64,000 nt of DNA from Pseudoflavonifractor sp050943825 (GCF_050943825.1 NZ_JBMNPX010000011.1:1-64000); one strand, 5' to 3'. Shown: positions 24,253 to 33,246, counted from the first letter of the stretch. The notes: a model not told the origin generated them from the letters alone. A program made the numbers and translations.

Positions 24253-25296
24253 TTACGGGGAGGTGACAGTTTTGTAAGGCTGGCCCTCCGCCAGGTGGAA
24301 GCGGCCCAGGGGGAAGGTGAGGGCGGCCAGGGTTCCGCCGCCGGGCGGACAGGAGAGGGACAGCCCCAGTCCCAGCCGGGCGCACAGCTTTCTGCACAGG
24401 TACAGCCCCAGACCGGTGGAGCGGGTGGACAGCCTCCGACCGTTGGAGCCGGTGAAGCCCTTGTCAAACACACGGGGCAGGTCCTCCGGCGGGATGCCGG
24501 GGCCGTTGTCCAGGAGGGAGAGGACCACCCCGTCCCGCTTCACCTCCTGGGAGAAGGTGAGCTTGGGGGCGGCGGAGCGGTACTTGAGGGAGTTGGAGAT
24601 AAGCTGGCCCAGGATGAACTCCACCCACTTTCCGTCGGAGCAGACCACCGCGTCCAGTTCCCTCAGCTCCACCCGGAATCCGGCCTCAATAAGGGGACGG
24701 ACGTACCGCCGCAGGGCGGCGGAGACGGCCTGACTCAGAGGCATGGACCGGACGGCGTAGTCCCGGTCCACTGCGCCGCTGCGGGCGTAAAACAGGGCCT
24801 GCTCCACATAGCCCTCAATCTGGAACAGGGCGTCTTCCACGCTGTCGGACAGGGGGCCGGGGTGGTTCTCCAGACACAGCCGGGCGGCGGCAATGGGGGT
24901 CTTGACCTCATGAATCCAGGTCTCGATGTACTCCCGGTACTCCCCCATGTCCCGCCGGGCGTCCCCCACCGCCTCCGTCATGGAGGCACCCATGGTCCGG
25001 GCGGCGGAGAAGAGAAATTCGCCCTCGGGAAAGCCGGGCTCCACCATCACCTCAGAGAACAGGTACTTCTCGTCCAGGGCCTCCAGCCTGCCCTCCATGT
25101 CCTGATAAAACCGGAGCTTGCGGGCAATCTCGCCGCCCAGGGGCAGGAGGACGCACAGGGCAATCACCAGACAGAGAAAGAGTGTAGCCGAAGGGGGGAC
25201 CCGCAGCAAAAACAGCAGGGCCGCCGTGAAGAGCAGAATAAACACAAGCCCCAGCAGGTGGGGCAGCTTTTCTTTGAGCAGGGCGGACAGAGTCAT
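24253..25296 (-). CDS. BceS-like intramembrane-sensing histidine kinase
   Basis: 347 residues: two N-terminal helices (about 12-31 and 36-54) with almost no extracellular loop, the mark of intramembrane-sensing kinases. The phosphoacceptor His129 lies in YIETWIHEVKTPIAAARL, and the ATPase domain shows the N-box (GQLISNSLKY), DNGPGIP and TGLGLYLC. The short loop means it depends on the BceAB transporter for signal input. It lies between the response regulator (31 bp upstream) and the ATPase genes. Confidence 0.94.
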   Translation of the reverse strand: MTLSALLKEKLPHLLGLVFILLFTAALLFLLRVPPSATLFLCLVIALCVLLPLGGEIARKLRFYQDMEGRLEALDEKYLFSEVMVEPGFPEGEFLFSAARTMGASMTEAVGDARRDMGEYREYIETWIHEVKTPIAAARLCLENHPGPLSDSVEDALFQIEGYVEQALFYARSGAVDRDYAVRSMPLSQAVSAALRRYVRPLIEAGFRVELRELDAVVCSDGKWVEFILGQLISNSLKYRSAAPKLTFSQEVKRDGVVLSLLDNGPGIPPEDLPRVFDKGFTGSNGRRLSTRSTGLGLYLCRKLCARLGLGLSLSCPPGGGTLAALTFPLGRFHLAEGQPYKTVTSP

Positions 25297-25327
25297 GGCG
25301 GGACCTCCCTTTCAGCGGAATAGCCGG

Positions 25328-26011
25328 TCAGGACAGCAGCAGCTGGTACCCCTGGCCACGGCGGGTGATGAGCACGTCCTTCAGGCCCAGCTCCTCCAGG
25401 GTGCGGCGCAGCCGGGTCACGTTGACGGTGAGGGTGTTGTCGTCCACAAACTGGTCGGATTGCCACAGGGCGTTCATCAGGGCGTCCCGGCTGACGATCT
25501 GCCCCGGCTGGCGGAGCAGCTGCCGCAGGAGCAGCACCTCGTTGCGGGTGAGTCGGGCATCTCTGTCCTCAAAGCGCACCGTGCCGCTGCCCAGGTCCAG
25601 GGACACGCCCCCCGCCGACAGTACCGACGCTCCGCCGCCGGAGGGGTAGGCACGCTGGAGCAATCGGGCCATCCGGGCCAGGAGAATCTGGGGGTTGAAG
25701 GGCTTGGTGATGAAGTCGTCCGCACCCAGGTTCATGCTCATCAGCTCGTCCAGCTCGTCGGAGCGGCTTGTTACTATCATAATGGGCAGCTGGGCGCTGC
25801 GGGCGCGCAGGTCCCTGCAGACGTGGTAGCCGTCGTACCGGGGCAGACCCAGGTCCAGCAGCACCAGCTGGACGCCGCTGGACAGAATCTGTCCGGCCAG
25901 GTCCTCAAATCCTGCCGGGAACAGGCAGCGGTAGCCGTACCGCTCCAGCAGCGCGGAGAGCTCATCCCGCAGGCGCAGGTCGTCCTCCGCCAGAAACACC
26001 GTATATCCCAT
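25328..26011 (-). CDS. BceR-like response regulator
   Basis: 227 residues: receiver domain with phosphoacceptor Asp53 in LVLLDLGLPRYDGY, the conserved Lys in DDFITKPFNPQ, and an OmpR-type winged helix (RLTRNEVLLLRQLLRQ ... VDDNTLTVNVTRLRRTLEEL). It is the first gene of the RR-HK-ATPase-permease unit, which in relatives gives resistance to bacitracin or other cell-wall peptides. The ATG at 26011 is preceded by AAGGATGTG. Confidence 0.95.
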   Translation of the reverse strand: MGYTVFLAEDDLRLRDELSALLERYGYRCLFPAGFEDLAGQILSSGVQLVLLDLGLPRYDGYHVCRDLRARSAQLPIMIVTSRSDELDELMSMNLGADDFITKPFNPQILLARMARLLQRAYPSGGGASVLSAGGVSLDLGSGTVRFEDRDARLTRNEVLLLRQLLRQPGQIVSRDALMNALWQSDQFVDDNTLTVNVTRLRRTLEELGLKDVLITRRGQGYQLLLS

Positions 26012-26079
26012 TGTCTCACATCCTTTTCCACAGTGTACCACGAAATTGTGGATAAGGTCCTTAAGAAAACATAAAAAAG

Positions 26080-26100
26080 CCCCGGAGCGCCGCTCCGGGG
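26080..26100 (-). terminator. Terminator after the 111-residue gene
   Basis: A CCCCGGAGC-type hairpin followed on the minus strand by a run of six T. It separates the deacetylase-like operon from the Bce-like operon. Confidence 0.8.
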
Positions 26101-26107
26101 TGGAAAA

Positions 26108-26443
26108 TCAGGATTGTTCCAGCAGCAGCTGGTACACGGCGCCCTGGACATAGTCCATGTCCTCAAAGGTGACACCGGGAGCGGGACAGAGCAGGATGCC
26201 GTCATCTGCGCAGGAGACCAAAATGTGATACTCCTCCTCCAGACGGCGGGCCATCTCTTTGGTGTCCCGGCCGGTAAAGGTCACCGACACCAGCGGCCCG
26301 TGGAACGCAAAGGGATCGGCGGGAGCATCCACCCGCAGCCCATCCTCCTCCAGCTCCAGCATCCGGCCCAGCAGGTGCCGCAGCAGTCTGGCCCGACGTT
26401 CATCGGACGGGACGGGCGCGTGATTCATCAGAACGGTTCTCAT
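26108..26443 (-). CDS. Uncharacterised 111-residue protein
   Basis: A small soluble protein that begins with an Arg- and Glu-rich helix (SDERRARLLRHLLGRMLELE). The second half (GPLVSVTFTGRDTKEMARRL ... EEEYHILVSCADDGILLCPA ... VTFEDMDYVQGAVYQLL) has a beta-alpha-beta pattern reminiscent of the C-terminal small domain of PLP-dependent aminotransferases, but it has no catalytic lysine domain. It starts 12 bp after the stop of the deacetylase-like gene and has a GAGGAGG site, so it is co-expressed with it. The function is unknown. Confidence 0.7.
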   Translation of the reverse strand: MRTVLMNHAPVPSDERRARLLRHLLGRMLELEEDGLRVDAPADPFAFHGPLVSVTFTGRDTKEMARRLEEEYHILVSCADDGILLCPAPGVTFEDMDYVQGAVYQLLLEQS

Positions 26444-26454
26444 GGCAGACCTCC

Positions 26455-27657
26455 TCACCAGTCCAGGGCCTCGCCCACAGCCAGACGGAAGGTGTAGCCG
26501 TCCTCCCGGAGGGCGGGGAGGATGATGTCCAGCACCTGAGCCGAGCGGGTGTCGTCGTCCAGGGTGATGTGGGCCAGGGAGCGCTTGGAATCCGCGCTGC
26601 GGAGCACCGACGACGCGCAGTAGGAGACAGAGGAGGACTCGGGCAGGGACACGTTGCCCTCCCATACCGACCAGCCGTCGGCCTCCAGAGCGGCGATGGT
26701 GTCGTCGTCCCCATTTTCCACCAGCACGGTGCGGGTATTCATATGGGCGGCCAGCTCCAGCAGCCGGTTTCCCTCGGTGAGCAGCTGAGTTGCATCGGAG
26801 GCGGGACCGCCCGCCACCGACAGCCCTACGCTGTGCCCCGCGCCCACCATGCGGCGAATGAGGGCGGCGTTGTCTCCGATGGCATCAGGCGGCATAAAGA
26901 AGAGGGCGGTGCGGTTCTCACGGGCCAGAATGTCCAGAATATCGGCCAGACCTGTCCCGTCGGTGTGGTGGAAGGCCAGGGAGACCGTCACATAGCGCTT
27001 GTCGCCCGGCTCACTGCTGTCCGTGGGGGATGGAGAGGGGGAGAAGGGAATGGTGACAGAAGGGGAGGGGGAGACGGACTGGGACGGCGACGTGGAGGGA
27101 TTCAGGCTTTCCTGGCCCCGCCAGTACTTTTTATAGGCGTCGGCGATAGAGGTAGACAGGGCGGAATCCATGAAGTCCCGGTCGGAGAGCACGGCGCTGG
27201 AGGTGGTCAGACGGATGACCTGGCCGTAGATGGTGGCCTCCTGGTAGGACTGGATGCCGAAATAGGAGCACACACTGGGCATGGACACGTAGATCATGCT
27301 GCCCCGGACAATGGCCCGGGTATAGCCTGTGTTGCCGTCCCGGTCCTCACAGGTACCGGCGTTCAGGTCGTATTTCAGCAGCGCCTGCTTGGTGTAGAGG
27401 GTGAGCACGTTGTCGCGCAGGGAGTATTTGACGCCCAGATCCACGTCTACCACATTGGGGTCAAAGACCGTATAGGGTATGTAATAAGTGCCGCCCACCT
27501 GGATGGGCATGTTGGTGGAGCTGATGGGGGTGATCACCTGGTCGTTGAGGGCCAGAATATTGATTTTGCCCTCGGCGGCCTGGGCGCCGGACAGGGAGAT
27601 CCCCAGCACAATGGCTGCGGCGCACAGCAGGGAGAGCAGACATTTTTTCCAGTTCAT
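26455..27657 (-). CDS. Secreted stalk-domain protein with degenerate polysaccharide-deacetylase domain
   Basis: 400 residues: signal peptide (1-27, ending GAQAAE), a copper-amine-oxidase N-terminal-like region (about 35-165), a Ser/Pro/Thr-rich linker (about 185-215), and a NodB-like C-terminal domain (about 222-400; SLAFHHTDG, NRTALFFMPPDAI, GHSVGLS). In active CE4 deacetylases the first motif is TFDDGP with metal-binding Asp. Here it reads AFHHTDG, and the usual HxxxH zinc pair is also missing. It is therefore more likely a glycan-binding or structural relative than an enzyme. The next gene is the 111-residue protein. Confidence 0.75.
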   Translation of the reverse strand: MNWKKCLLSLLCAAAIVLGISLSGAQAAEGKINILALNDQVITPISSTNMPIQVGGTYYIPYTVFDPNVVDVDLGVKYSLRDNVLTLYTKQALLKYDLNAGTCEDRDGNTGYTRAIVRGSMIYVSMPSVCSYFGIQSYQEATIYGQVIRLTTSSAVLSDRDFMDSALSTSIADAYKKYWRGQESLNPSTSPSQSVSPSPSVTIPFSPSPSPTDSSEPGDKRYVTVSLAFHHTDGTGLADILDILARENRTALFFMPPDAIGDNAALIRRMVGAGHSVGLSVAGGPASDATQLLTEGNRLLELAAHMNTRTVLVENGDDDTIAALEADGWSVWEGNVSLPESSSVSYCASSVLRSADSKRSLAHITLDDDTRSAQVLDIILPALREDGYTFRLAVGEALDW

Positions 27658-27762
27658 ATCGGACACACCTCCCGGAAAAGGGGCGGAAAGGGAATGGGGC
27701 AATACACAATCATTATACCACATGCGCTCGGCCCGGGTAAAGTGGAAAGACCCGGGCCGCTC

Positions 27763-27791
27763 TTGCGCCGGTCTGACGGGCATAGTATAAT
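27763..27791 (+). promoter_or_regulatory. Promoter of the malic enzyme gene
   Basis: TTGCGC (27763-27768) and TATAAT (27786-27791) with 17-bp spacing, 70 bp before the ATG. A CCCGGG hairpin at 27732-27756 lies just upstream. Confidence 0.65.
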
Positions 27792-27861
27792 AACAAGATA
27801 TTAATTGCCCCGGAGCGGCGGAGCGCCGAAGCCGGAAAATCATGTGAAAAGAGGCCCATCT

Positions 27862-29034
27862 ATGGATTATGCAAAAGAGTCCCTGCGCCTGCACTACGAG
27901 TGGAAAGGCAAGCTGAGCGTGACGCCCAAGGTGGCGGTGGACAGCCGGGAGGCCCTCTCCCTGGCCTACACCCCCGGCGTGGCCGCCCCCTGCCTGGAGA
28001 TCCACAAGGACCCGGAGAAGAGCTTTGAGCTCACCGGCCGCTGGAACACCGTCACCGTCATCACCGACGGTACCGCTGTGCTGGGCCTGGGCGACATCGG
28101 CCCCGAGGCCGGTATGCCCGTCATGGAGGGCAAGTGCCTCCTGCTCAAGGCCTTCGGTGACGTGGACGCCATTCCCCTGTGCATCCGCAGCAAGGATGTG
28201 GACGACATCGTCAACACCATCCGTCTCCTGGCCGGCTCCTTCGGCGGCATCAACCTGGAGGATATCGCCGCCCCCCGGTGCTTTGAGATTGAGAAGCGTC
28301 TGAAGGAGTGCTGCGACATCCCCATCTTCCACGATGACCAGCACGGCACCGCCATTGTGGTGGCGGCCGCCCTCACCAACGCCCTCAAGCTCACCGGCAA
28401 GAAGATTGAGGACATCCACGCCGTGTTCTCCGGCGCAGGCGCGGCGGGTACCGCCGTGTTCAAGCTGCTGTGGAAGATGGGCCTGCGCCACGCCGTCCTC
28501 TGCGACATCAACGGCGTGGTCTACCCCGGCCGGCCCGACCTGGCCGGCGATCCCTGGCTCTCTGAGCTGGCCGAGCTGAGCCAGCCCACCGTCCGGGGCG
28601 GTCTGGCCGAGGCCATGGTGGGCGCCGATCTGTTCGTGGGCGTGTCCGCCCCCAACCTGGTCACCGGGGACATGGTGCGCTCCATGGCCAAGGACCCCAT
28701 CCTCTTCGCCATGGCCAACCCGGTGCCCGAGATCATGCCCGACGTGGCCCTGGAAGCCGGCGCCGCCGTGGTGGGCACCGGCCGGAGCGACTTCCCCAAC
28801 CAGATCAACAACATGATGGCCTTCCCCGGCGTGTTCCGGGGCGCCCTGGACGTGCGGGCCAGGGATATCAACGACGAGATGAAGCTGGCCGCCGCCTATG
28901 CCCTGGCCGACCTGGTGGGGGACGACCTGGCCCCCGACCACATTGTCCCCGAGGGATTTGACACCAGAATCACCCCCGCCGTGGCCAAGGCTGTGGCTCA
29001 GGCCGCCCGGGACAGCGGCGTGGCCCGGCTGTGA
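27862..29034 (+). CDS. Malic enzyme (NAD(P)-dependent, oxaloacetate-decarboxylating)
   Basis: A 390-residue short-form bacterial malic enzyme converting malate to pyruvate and CO2. Recognisable blocks are SLAYTPGVAAPCLEI, TVITDGTAVLGLGDIGPEAG with the catalytic region, PIFHDDQHGTAIVVAAAL, and the nucleotide-binding FSGAGAAGTAVFKLL. The motif after the second beta strand does not let me decide between NAD and NADP. It stands alone with its own promoter. It could feed pyruvate and reducing power from C4 acids into fermentation. Confidence 0.94.
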   Translation: MDYAKESLRLHYEWKGKLSVTPKVAVDSREALSLAYTPGVAAPCLEIHKDPEKSFELTGRWNTVTVITDGTAVLGLGDIGPEAGMPVMEGKCLLLKAFGDVDAIPLCIRSKDVDDIVNTIRLLAGSFGGINLEDIAAPRCFEIEKRLKECCDIPIFHDDQHGTAIVVAAALTNALKLTGKKIEDIHAVFSGAGAAGTAVFKLLWKMGLRHAVLCDINGVVYPGRPDLAGDPWLSELAELSQPTVRGGLAEAMVGADLFVGVSAPNLVTGDMVRSMAKDPILFAMANPVPEIMPDVALEAGAAVVGTGRSDFPNQINNMMAFPGVFRGALDVRARDINDEMKLAAAYALADLVGDDLAPDHIVPEGFDTRITPAVAKAVAQAARDSGVARL

Positions 29035-29132
29035 GCGCGGGCATTTTAATTGAGTTTTAAGAATCAGTAAATGGTCTCCGTGCTCTTGCGGGGGTATACT
29101 GTCTCCAGATAACAGGAAATGGGGGAACCTCC

Positions 29133-29969
29133 ATGGCAGTGACAATGGAACAGGTGGAGCGCCTTCGGGAGAAATCGGGCGCCACCTATGAGATGTGCCG
29201 GGACGCGCTGGAGCGGACCGGCGGCAATCTGCTGGACGCCATCATCCTGCTGGAGCGGGAGGGGCACAGCCGCACTGCCGGAGCCACCTTTACCACCAGA
29301 CCGGGAGAGAAGGCCGCTGAGGCTGCCCGGCTGGTGCTCAGCCCGGAGAGCGCCCAGAACGGCCGGGGCAGGAAGCGCAGCGACTGGCGGGACGGCGCCG
29401 CCGAGGTGTGGGAGGCGGCGAAGAACCTGCTCCGCCACGCCACGGTGAACCAGTTTGAGGTGTGGCGCCGGGGAGAGATGATGACCTCCATGCCGGTGCT
29501 CATCCTGGTGCTGCTGTTTATCCTGGTGTTCTGGATTACGGTCCCCCTGCTGATCATCGGCCTGTTCCTGGGCTGCCGGTACCGCTTTGTGGGGCCGGAC
29601 CTGGGCAAGGAGTCGGTCAACAACGTGATGGACAGCATGTCCGACACGGTGGACGGCATGGTGGAAGAGGTGCGCCGGGAGTTCACCGACGAGAAGAAGG
29701 AGAAAGCGTCTCCTGCCGGTGAGCCGGACCGGGAGGCGCAGAAGCAGGAGCGGCGCAAAAAAGCAGAGGCCGCCGGAGAGAAGGCCGCGCGGGCAGCGGA
29801 AAAAGCGGCCAGCGCGGCGGAGAAGGCCGTGAAGAAGGCGGCGGAGGCCGCCCAGCGGGCCGATGTGGCCGACAAGGCCATCAACGCCGTGGATAAGGCC
29901 CTGGGGGCCGTGGACAAGAAGCTGGAGGAGCTGGACCGCTGGCTCTCCAGCAGTGACAAGAAGGAGTAA
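29133..29969 (+). CDS. UBA-like / DUF4342 membrane protein with Ala-Lys coiled coil
   Basis: 278 residues in three parts. Residues of about 5-42 (QVERLREKSGATYEMCRDAL ... GGNLLDAIILLE) match the UBA-like fold found at the start of EF-Ts. Residues of about 100-155 match DUF4342, with the membrane hairpin MTSMPVLILVLLFILVFWIT. Residues 175-278 are a long, highly charged Ala/Lys/Glu helix resembling apolipoprotein- or LEA-like repeats. The function is unknown. It lies 38 bp ahead of a response-regulator gene and may be part of that operon. Confidence 0.8.
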   Translation: MAVTMEQVERLREKSGATYEMCRDALERTGGNLLDAIILLEREGHSRTAGATFTTRPGEKAAEAARLVLSPESAQNGRGRKRSDWRDGAAEVWEAAKNLLRHATVNQFEVWRRGEMMTSMPVLILVLLFILVFWITVPLLIIGLFLGCRYRFVGPDLGKESVNNVMDSMSDTVDGMVEEVRREFTDEKKEKASPAGEPDREAQKQERRKKAEAAGEKAARAAEKAASAAEKAVKKAAEAAQRADVADKAINAVDKALGAVDKKLEELDRWLSSSDKKE

Positions 29970-30007
29970 GGGCGGCGCAGCCGCCGCCTGTTGGGAGGCA
30001 AAGGGAT

Positions 30008-30688
30008 ATGCCCAAGATTCTGCTGGTGGAGGACGAGGAGAAGCTGGCCCGGGTGGTGGAGCTGGAGCTGCGCTACGAGGGCTACGAGGTGGAGAAGGCC
30101 TTTGACGGCCGGGAGGGTCTGGAAAAAGCCCTCTCCGGTGGCTTTGACCTGATTCTGCTGGACATCATGCTCCCATCCATGTCGGGCATGGAGGTGCTCC
30201 GCCGCCTGCGGCGGGAGAGCCAGGTGCCCGTTATCATGGTCACCGCCCGGGACACCGTGGTGGATAAGGTGTCCGGACTGGACTCGGGCGCCGACGACTA
30301 CATCACCAAGCCCTTTGAGATTGAGGAGCTGCTGGCCCGCATCCGTGCTGCCCTGCGCAAGCGTCCGGCACGGCAGGAGAGCGCCGTCCTCACCGCCGGG
30401 CCCCTGACCATGGACCCGGAGCGCCATGAGGTCACCGTGAAGGGCACCCCGGTGGAGCTGACCCGCCGGGAGTTCGATCTGCTGCGCTATCTGCTGGAGA
30501 ACAAGGAGAAGGTTATCTCCCGGGAGTCCCTGCTGGACAACGTGTGGGGCTTTGACTTCGTGGGAGAGACCAACGCGGTGGACGTGTATATCCGCTTCCT
30601 CCGCGCCAAAATTGACGAGGCATTTGGTATCAAGCTGATTCACACCGTCCGGGGTGTGGGGTATGTAATTCGGGAGGAAAACGAATGA
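30008..30688 (+). CDS. OmpR/PhoB-type response regulator
   Basis: 226 residues: receiver with phosphoacceptor Asp52 (LILLDIMLPSMSGME) and Lys in DDYITKPFEIEEL, then a winged-helix DNA-binding domain (VELTRREFDLLRYLLENKEK ... NAVDVYIRFLRAKIDE). The stop codon overlaps the start of a flavodoxin-like gene (ATGA), and the histidine kinase gene follows that. A good GGGAGG site precedes the ATG. It is similar to ArlR/CssR-type regulators; the target is unknown. Confidence 0.94.
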   Translation: MPKILLVEDEEKLARVVELELRYEGYEVEKAFDGREGLEKALSGGFDLILLDIMLPSMSGMEVLRRLRRESQVPVIMVTARDTVVDKVSGLDSGADDYITKPFEIEELLARIRAALRKRPARQESAVLTAGPLTMDPERHEVTVKGTPVELTRREFDLLRYLLENKEKVISRESLLDNVWGFDFVGETNAVDVYIRFLRAKIDEAFGIKLIHTVRGVGYVIREENE

Positions 30689-31176
30689 AAGCCGAAGCGA
30701 TTGTGTATACCAGCTGCACCGGAAACACCAGACGCTACGCCCACATGCTGGGCAAGGCCGCCAATCTGCCGGTGCTGGACCTGAAGGAGGCCAGCCTGGC
30801 CCCCAATACGCCTGTGATTTACCTGGGCTGGCTGATGGCCGGCGGAGTGAAGGGCCTGAAGCAGGCCCGGAAGCGGTTTGACGTCCGGGCCGTGTGCGCC
30901 GTGGGCATGGCCGTGCCCAGCAAGGAGGGCAAGGAGAAAATGGCCAGGGACAACGGCCTGGACGGCGGGGAGTCCCTGTTTTACCTCCGGGGCGGCTACG
31001 CCCCCAGGCAGCTGCCTTGGCTGTACCGGACCATGATGGCGGTCAAGACCAAGTCGGTGCTCAGGCAGCCCGTCAAAACCGAGGCTGACCGCATGCTGCG
31101 GGACGCCTTTGTCAACGGCGGAAGCTGGGTGACCGAGGAACAGCTGGCCCCTGTGCTGGCGTGGCTGGAGGGCTGA
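30685..31176 (+). CDS. Flavodoxin-like protein inside a two-component operon
   Basis: 163 residues. The N-terminus AIVYTSCTGNTRRYAHMLGK has the P-loop-like FMN phosphate-binding pattern T-x-T/C-G-N-T of flavodoxins, and a Rossmann-like alternation follows. A full set of flavin-stacking aromatics is not obvious. It overlaps the response regulator by 4 bases and is followed 61 bp later by the kinase, so it is translationally coupled to the regulator. It may give redox input to the system or be a co-regulated product. I cannot decide from the sequence. Confidence 0.75.
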   Translation: MKAEAIVYTSCTGNTRRYAHMLGKAANLPVLDLKEASLAPNTPVIYLGWLMAGGVKGLKQARKRFDVRAVCAVGMAVPSKEGKEKMARDNGLDGGESLFYLRGGYAPRQLPWLYRTMMAVKTKSVLRQPVKTEADRMLRDAFVNGGSWVTEEQLAPVLAWLEG

Positions 31177-31237
31177 CCTCCGGCAGGGATAAAAGCGGAC
31201 AGGCCGGAGCCGTCCGGCGCGGAATGGGGAATGGAGT

Positions 31238-32731
31238 ATGGCAGCAAAACAAGTCAACAGGCCGGAACGGACCAAATCCTCCATCGTTCTGCGGCTCAAC
31301 ACCAGGCTCTTTTTCCGCCTGCTGGGCATCTATGTGGGCATGAACCTGCTCATCACCCTGCTCTTCTGCGGGGGGATGTTCATCTGGGCGGAGAAACAGG
31401 CGGCTGAAATCAACGGCCTGGTGGAGGAGCGGGGCGTGCCCACGGCGGAGGCCACCGAGTGGATGAACGCGGGCGACTACATCGTCACCGCGGGTATCGG
31501 GGACAGCGAGGGCTACCGGCTGCCCGCATGGCTGCCCACCCCGGACGAGACCGCACGGGGCGTGCGGTACTTCAACCCGGGAGAGATCGACTTCTTCTTC
31601 CTGGTGGCCTTCCGCACCGGCGGCGCCACCAGCTACACCGTGGAGATGCCGGGAGAGGAGCCCTATGCCATCACCCTGGACCTCCAGGGCCCCATGACCT
31701 TCTTTTCCGTGGCGTCCCGGGTGCTGCTGGTGTTCCAGCTTCTGAGCCTGATCTCCAACCTGTTCAAAAACGCCGGGACCATCAAAAAGACCCTGCGGCC
31801 CATCCAGGACCTGGCTGCGGCTGCTGCACGGCTCAACACCGTCTCCGGCATGTCCCCCGAGGAGCTCCAGGCCCTGGCGGGCAAGCTGGACCAGATCAAC
31901 GCCACCCACCTGGACACCCGCATCTCGGTGACCGGCCAGCAGAAGGAATTGAAAACCCTGGCAGAGGCCATCAACGCCATGCTGGACCGCATCAACGAGG
32001 CCTACCGCTCCCAGATGCGCTTTGTCTCGGACGCCAGCCACGAGCTGCGCACCCCCATTGCCGTCATCCAGGGGTACGCCAACATGCTCAACCGCTGGGG
32101 CAAGGACGACCCCGAGACCCGGCAGGAGGCCATCGACGCCATCAGCGCCGAGGCCGCCTCCATGAAGGAGCTGGTGGAGCAGCTGCTCTTCCTGGCCCGG
32201 GGAGACAACGAGTCCATGCACGTGGAGTTTGAGGACTTCGACCTGACCGCCGTGGCCGCCGAGGTGCTGCGGGAGACCGAGATGATCGACCAGACCCACC
32301 AGTTCTCAGCCCGGTGGGAGGAGAATGTGACCGTCCACGCCGATGTGGGCCTTATCAAGCAGGCCATGCGCATTCTGGTGGACAACTCCATCAAGTACAC
32401 CCCCGCCGGCGGCTGCATCCGCCTGGGGGTGGAGAAGCGGGACGGCACCGCCCGGCTCACCGTCCAGGACGAGGGCCAGGGCATCGACGCCGAGAGCCTG
32501 CCCCATATCTTTGAGCGGTTCTACCGCACCGACCAGTCCAGAGCCCGCCAGACCGGCGGCACCGGCCTGGGCCTGGCCATCGCCAAGTGGATTGTGGACC
32601 GCCACGGCGGCTGGTTCGAGGTGACCAGCCGGGAGGGCATCGGCACCCGCATGACCGTGGTGCTCCCCCTGGCTCCGCCCGTCCAGCAGTCCGCCCCGGC
32701 CCAGCCAGCGGAGGACAAGAAGCTGGCCTGA
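31238..32731 (+). CDS. Sensor histidine kinase
   Basis: 497 residues: membrane helix at about 27-49, an extracytoplasmic region of about 105 residues (50-155), a second helix (about 156-174), a HAMP-like linker, phosphoacceptor His268 in SDASHELRTPIAVIQGY, and a HATPase domain with N-box (VDNSIKYTP), DEGQGID, FERFYRTD and GGTGLGLAIAKW. It forms a two-component pair with the regulator at 30008. ArlS/CssS-like by layout. It ends before a large terminator palindrome. Confidence 0.94.
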   Translation: MAAKQVNRPERTKSSIVLRLNTRLFFRLLGIYVGMNLLITLLFCGGMFIWAEKQAAEINGLVEERGVPTAEATEWMNAGDYIVTAGIGDSEGYRLPAWLPTPDETARGVRYFNPGEIDFFFLVAFRTGGATSYTVEMPGEEPYAITLDLQGPMTFFSVASRVLLVFQLLSLISNLFKNAGTIKKTLRPIQDLAAAAARLNTVSGMSPEELQALAGKLDQINATHLDTRISVTGQQKELKTLAEAINAMLDRINEAYRSQMRFVSDASHELRTPIAVIQGYANMLNRWGKDDPETRQEAIDAISAEAASMKELVEQLLFLARGDNESMHVEFEDFDLTAVAAEVLRETEMIDQTHQFSARWEENVTVHADVGLIKQAMRILVDNSIKYTPAGGCIRLGVEKRDGTARLTVQDEGQGIDAESLPHIFERFYRTDQSRARQTGGTGLGLAIAKWIVDRHGGWFEVTSREGIGTRMTVVLPLAPPVQQSAPAQPAEDKKLA

Positions 32732-32740
32732 AAGAGAAAG

Positions 32741-32788
32741 AAAACATAAGCCCGAGGCAGAATGCATTCTGCCTCGGGCTTATGTTTT
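32741..32788. terminator. 48-bp perfect palindrome, bidirectional terminator
   Basis: A 24-base arm is perfectly repeated in inverse order with no separate loop, running from AAAACATAAG to CTTATGTTTT. It lies between the convergent kinase gene and the membrane protein gene at 32815. Confidence 0.9.
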
Positions 32789-32814
32789 ACAGTCTTAATC
32801 GTAGGGGCTCTTTT

Positions 32815-33231
32815 TCAGCTGACCTGTTTTTTCTGCGATGATGTTCCACACCTTGCGCTGAAGCCCTGCCAGATGAAGCGGGCAAAGAGCGTGTTGAATA
32901 CGACGATAACCTCCAGGGCGCCCACTTCCCAGTTCAGGACGCTGATATACCGCAGCAGCCTGCATCCGCCGAACAGGGCGCACAGCAGAGGCTTTTTTGA
33001 CCGGGAGGCAAACAGATACATCCCGGCGGAGAGAAGGGCGATGATACAAAGCACGACAAATACAGCGACAAAAACCCTGCGCCACAGAACCGGATTCCCG
33101 TTTTTTATAGCGCCCAGGACGGAGAAAAGGGTTATGGACAGGGGAATGACAGCCAGTGCAAGGCACATAAGGCCGGACAACAGCCTGAACCATCCGGCAG
33201 CGAACTTAAGCGACCGGCGCAAAGCAATCAC
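32815..33231 (-). CDS. Hypothetical membrane protein
   Basis: 138 residues with two clear membrane helices (about 14-38 and 52-73) and one or two weaker hydrophobic segments (about 82-118). It is basic at both ends. There is no family I recognise. The probable start is a GTG at 33231, 15 bp after the cdd stop codon, so it is likely co-transcribed with cdd. The ribosome site is weak (AAAAGG). Confidence 0.6.
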   Translation of the reverse strand: MIALRRSLKFAAGWFRLLSGLMCLALAVIPLSITLFSVLGAIKNGNPVLWRRVFVAVFVVLCIIALLSAGMYLFASRSKKPLLCALFGGCRLLRYISVLNWEVGALEVIVVFNTLFARFIWQGFSARCGTSSQKKQVS

Positions 33232-33246
33232 CGCCTTTTTGCCGGC

